Assembly (NCBI GenBank): GCA_947175385.1
Contig: CAMWMN010000012.1
Coordinates: 1 to 33,557, forward strand
DNA: 33,557 nt
DNA from: an uncultured Clostridia bacterium
GTDB lineage: Bacteria > Bacillota > Clostridia > Oscillospirales > Ruminococcaceae
Direction: 5' to 3'
A model generated the notes under the pieces. That model had not been told where the DNA came from. It ran no database searches and saw nothing but the letters and a program-made list of their open reading frames with translations. The position numbers and the translations under genes are program-made. Positions within the stretch are counted from its first letter, which is position 1, and the number at the start of each line of letters is the position of its first letter. Positions 31,213 to 33,557 of the stretch are shown here, one piece after another.

Positions 31213-31231
31213 ATATATTTATCGAATATAT
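31213..31231. promoter_or_regulatory. AT-rich palindrome at the feoAB transcription start
   Basis: ATATATT (31213-31219) and AATATAT (31225-31231) flank 5 nt, just downstream of the -10. It could be an operator for an iron regulator (Fur or DtxR type), but AT-rich palindromes arise by chance and it does not match the Fur consensus well. Confidence 0.3.
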
Positions 31232-31233
31232 TA

Positions 31234-31262
31234 ATTATACCACTTTTTATTGCCGTTGTCAA
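31234..31262 (-). promoter_or_regulatory. sigma-A promoter for feoAB
   Basis: Minus strand TTGACA (31257-31262), 17-bp spacer, TATAAT (31234-31239) with an extended -10 TG (TGGTATAAT). Confidence 0.9.
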
Positions 31263-31284
31263 TATTCTTGTTGTTTAAATTGCG

Positions 31285-31313
31285 AAAAGGCGGAGAACAA
31301 ACCGTTCTCCGCC
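31285..31313 (-). terminator. Terminator of the sigma/anti-sigma operon
   Basis: GGCGGAGAAC (31289-31298) and GTTCTCCGCC (31304-31313) form a perfect 10-bp stem with a 5-nt loop; on the minus strand it is followed by TTTT. It lies 17 nt after the stop of the anti-sigma-like gene. Confidence 0.88.
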
Positions 31314-31329
31314 CTTACATATTATTTTA

Positions 31330-32805
31330 TCACTCTTTCGGCAATCCCATAGGCTGCGATTGCCAATCTCCCAGATATTCATCGGCTATCGCGGGGACAT
31401 AGTATTCAAAATACCTTATCTCGCCGTTGTCGCCGTACCCTGTTTGCTCGGCTGTTAATCCAACCTCAAAATGATAATACGGCATTATATACTCATGCTC
31501 TCTGCGATACAAATACACAAGTTCAACCGCTCCGATTGGCTCTGTGCCGTTAAAATCGTAATCAACGGTTCCCAGCATCGACAAAAACCAATTATCGTAA
31601 AGCCTATCTGCTGCCTCGTCAACAGAAATAATCGGATAATCGCCTACCTTTTTCATACCCGCAGCGCGAAACTGCATTGAGATAATATCCCCATTAGAAT
31701 TAAATTCAAACGCGACTCTGTTCAGCTGATAGTTGACAAATTCATCCGCGTCGTTACCTCCCTCATAATATTCCACACGGCTACCGGACGAGGACTTATC
31801 GCTAAGCACGGGATTGCCTATTCCAAACATATTGTGGTAGGTTTCCAACATATATCTTCCCGCCTTGTTCATTTCCGTTATTGTGAAATTTGCTGGCTTG
31901 TACTTATCGGGAATTGAAAAGCAATTACCGTTATACCACTTTACATTGACATAAAGTCTGGAATTCAGATTCAAGGAAATGACAATTTCTTTCTCAATAG
32001 ACGCAATTATTTGCCCATTCATCGTCTTAGAAATACGAATCAATCGCCGAGCCTCATCTTCACCGTAGCTCACCCATCGATCCCAGATTGCGCGTTCCGA
32101 TTCCTCCGTAGGAAAATTGTCCTTGACCTCCATCCCCGAAATGTCATATCCAAGCGTTTCGGCAATGCATTTTAGCGTTTGCATCATAAAATCGTGTTCG
32201 GAGTATTCGGAAAAATTATAGTACACGGGCAGCGTTTCAAAATTCATTTCCGCGCTCCATGGGTTTCCAATATCCGTCTCAGGCTTAACAGAGCCGGTCG
32301 GTCCGCCCATTCCCCCAGTGGAATAATACCAAGGCGTCAACTTGGGGAGTTCCCCGTTAGTTTCAGGCAATGTCGGCGCGGTCGGAAAAACAATATCGTT
32401 TCGCGGCTGATTGTTTTCGTTGCCCGGATCATCTATTATGCTATTTGGAGTACTAACGCTTGGATTCGCATTACTGTCCCCTGTGCCGCTTGTTCCCGGC
32501 TGATTGTTTGCGTTGTCCGGATTATCTATTATGCTGTTTGGAGTATTAATACTCGGATTCGCATTACTGTTCGCCGCGCCGCTTATTCCCGCCTGACTGT
32601 TTCCGTTGGTCGGATTGCTTGTGTATGTGTGATTGCCGCTTAGTCGTGTTGTTACACTTACCGCCGTAACCGCGATAACCACGGCGGCAGCCGCCGACAT
32701 CGCTCCGATAAACAATCTGCGGCGCTTGACGGGCTTTTTCTCCGCTTCGATTATATGTTTATCGTCAACATTGGTCATAGCGTTCAAAAAATCATTTCCG
32801 TTCAT
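31330..32805 (-). CDS. Membrane-anchored probable anti-sigma protein with Asn/Pro-rich linker
   Basis: 491 aa. A short cytoplasmic N-terminus (MNGNDFLNAMTNVDDKHIIE, then basic KKPVKRRR) precedes one membrane helix (about 32-54). An extracellular Asn/Pro/Ser-rich linker (about 55-135) contains two 31-residue repeats, followed by a 350-residue extracellular domain I do not recognise. Its start is 17 nt after the sigma-factor stop, with AAAGGAG upstream. This position and topology are those of anti-sigma factors that hold an ECF sigma factor at the membrane and sense an envelope signal; that role is inferred, as no ZAS or RsiW motif is visible. Confidence 0.8.
   Translation of the reverse strand: MNGNDFLNAMTNVDDKHIIEAEKKPVKRRRLFIGAMSAAAAVVIAVTAVSVTTRLSGNHTYTSNPTNGNSQAGISGAANSNANPSINTPNSIIDNPDNANNQPGTSGTGDSNANPSVSTPNSIIDDPGNENNQPRNDIVFPTAPTLPETNGELPKLTPWYYSTGGMGGPTGSVKPETDIGNPWSAEMNFETLPVYYNFSEYSEHDFMMQTLKCIAETLGYDISGMEVKDNFPTEESERAIWDRWVSYGEDEARRLIRISKTMNGQIIASIEKEIVISLNLNSRLYVNVKWYNGNCFSIPDKYKPANFTITEMNKAGRYMLETYHNMFGIGNPVLSDKSSSGSRVEYYEGGNDADEFVNYQLNRVAFEFNSNGDIISMQFRAAGMKKVGDYPIISVDEAADRLYDNWFLSMLGTVDYDFNGTEPIGAVELVYLYRREHEYIMPYYHFEVGLTAEQTGYGDNGEIRYFEYYVPAIADEYLGDWQSQPMGLPKE
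32404..32589 (-). repeat. Tandem 93-bp in-frame repeat in the anti-sigma linker
   Basis: Units 32404-32496 and 32497-32589, near identical, encode two 31-residue blocks (SNANPSINTPNSIID... and SNANPSVSTPNSIID...). It is a recent in-frame duplication lengthening the extracellular linker. Confidence 0.85.
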
Positions 32806-32822
32806 GATCTCTCCTTTCCGGG

Positions 32823-33383
32823 TTATACGGAGTAACCCTCTTTTTCGAGATACTCGCGCAGCTCGTTGCGCATTCGGTGCAGTGTAACATTGACATTGTT
32901 CACGCTCATTCCGAAGCGCTCCGCGATGGATTCAACCGAATCGAAAAACCAATATCTGCGCATAAAGATGTCACGATTCCGCTCGGGCTTGGTATCAAGA
33001 AACGCGCTGATTTTCGCCGACAACAGCTTACCGTCAAATTCCTCCTCGGTGCGCGCCTTATCGGGAATGCACTGTTCCATCTCCTCGGAAAGCTCCACGA
33101 CAACCGCGCTGCGCTTAAGCGCCTTTTTGGAGCGCACAATCGAAAGCGACAAATTCCGCGCAATTTTTGCCAGATACGCGAAAAAACTGTTGTACGGCTC
33201 ATTCGGCGGAATGCTCTCCCACGCCTTTAAGTAGGTGTCGTTTTCAACCTCCTCAGCCGCGCATTGGTCATTGGTTATTCCACGTGAAACCGCGCGAATA
33301 CGTGTTCCGTATTTGTTACGGGTATGCCCGATTGCGGCTTCATCGCGTTGTAAGTACATTTTAACGATTTGTTCGTCGTTCAT
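32823..33383 (-). CDS. ECF-type RNA polymerase sigma factor
   Basis: 186 aa. Sigma region 2 (about 8-75) includes NDQCAAEEVENDTYLKAWES and the FFAYLAKIARNLSL segment. Region 4 (about 125-182) ends in a clear HTH: DSVESIAERFGMSVNNVNVT and LHRMRNELREYLEKEG. There is no region 1 or 3, as expected for ECF sigma factors. AAGGA lies 10 nt before the ATG. It is the first gene of an operon with the membrane protein downstream. Its leader has two tandem copies of the 52-nt element; I find no clear sigma-A promoter between them and the ATG. Confidence 0.93.
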   Translation of the reverse strand: MNDEQIVKMYLQRDEAAIGHTRNKYGTRIRAVSRGITNDQCAAEEVENDTYLKAWESIPPNEPYNSFFAYLAKIARNLSLSIVRSKKALKRSAVVVELSEEMEQCIPDKARTEEEFDGKLLSAKISAFLDTKPERNRDIFMRRYWFFDSVESIAERFGMSVNNVNVTLHRMRNELREYLEKEGYSV

Positions 33384-33450
33384 TACTAAAATGTCCTTTC
33401 ATATATGTTAACGCAAAAATACATAGTCATATTACATCAAATCCAACATT

Positions 33451-33502
33451 TTTTTAGTTCCCAATATCATGTCGACTTTGGTCAAACGTTTTCGCTGTAA
33501 GG
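33451..33502 (-). repeat. 52-nt leader element, copy 3 (sigma-factor leader)
   Basis: On the minus strand begins CCTTACAGCGAAAACG and ends ATTGGGAACTAAAAA, exactly 52 nt. The variable centre holds a short stem (GTTTGAC with GTCGAC, loop CAAA). It ends 67 nt before the sigma-factor ATG. Confidence 0.85.
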
Positions 33503-33514
33503 TTATAGCGTTGT

Positions 33515-33557
33515 TTTTTAGCTCCCAATATTACGTTGACTTTGGTCAAACATTTTC
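33515..33557 (-). repeat. 52-nt leader element, copy 4, cut by the window edge
   Basis: The 43 nt seen end in ATTGGGAGCTAAAAA and start within GAAAATG. It is tandem to copy 3 with a 64-bp period, and its centre (GTTTGACCAAAGTCAAC) is close to that of copy 3. The promoter should lie beyond the window. Confidence 0.8.

Overview
The window looks like a chromosome segment of an anaerobic, low-to-mid GC Firmicute of the class Clostridia, most like the Oscillospiraceae/Ruminococcaceae. The reasons are the Lon-EngB gene order, an L10 leader of Firmicutes type, a Rex-type operator before adhE, a sensory plus catalytic [FeFe]-hydrogenase cluster like one I recall from Ruminococcus albus, a FeoA-FeoB fusion with a small Cys-rich partner, and strong sigma-A promoters (17-bp spacers, often a TGnTATAAT extended -10). 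I saw no tRNA, rRNA, CRISPR array, transposase or phage gene.

Layout. 1-1155: the 5' part of a tRNA-dihydrouridine synthase gene (minus) and a divergent membrane acyltransferase-like gene. 1203-5460: a lon / ADP-ribosylglycohydrolase / unknown 132-aa / engB operon. 5494-6730: rplJ-rplL with an L10 autoregulatory leader and a terminator, detached from rplKA and rpoBC. 6747-10167: an HD phosphohydrolase, a membrane sulfatase-fold protein, an N-acetyltransferase and a HAD-like phosphatase. 10162-10886 (minus): two half-size TauE/SafE permease subunits. 11003-14239: ilvB-ilvN and a LysR regulator. 14301-23196: a fermentation and hydrogen cluster of Rex operator, small ORF, adhE, APH-like kinase, [2Fe-2S] protein, HydS-like PAS hydrogenase, SpoIIE-type phosphatase, catalytic [FeFe] hydrogenase and a Cys-cluster protein. 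23225-25246: an XRE-AbrB regulator with an ABC-2 exporter. 25258-28336 (minus): a GH3 hexosaminidase lipoprotein and a family-5 solute-binding lipoprotein. 28677-31172 (minus): feoAB and its Cys-rich partner. 31330-33383 (minus): an ECF-type sigma factor and a membrane-anchored probable anti-sigma protein.

How the parts fit. The hydrogen cluster reads as one regulated unit. NADH/NAD+ is sensed through Rex at the promoter. H2 may be sensed by HydS, whose PAS domain could pass a signal to the overlapping phosphatase gene product. The outputs are the ethanol route (AdhE) and the H2 route (HydA). This is inference from gene content and motifs.

The most unusual signal is a dispersed 52-nt element. 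Full copies lie at 11048-11099 (+), 28577-28628 (-) and 33451-33502 (-), with a fourth cut by the window edge at 33515-33557 (-). All are in the transcribed direction, in the 5' leaders of ilvB, the GH3 gene and the sigma-factor gene. The ends are nearly invariant and the centre varies but stays self-complementary, with one compensatory base-pair change. In the two cases where the promoter is visible, the element begins exactly 16 nt after the -10 hexamer. I cannot match it to a named RNA family. The 28337-28676 gap also holds a 92-bp element with 12-bp terminal inverted repeats around three hairpins.
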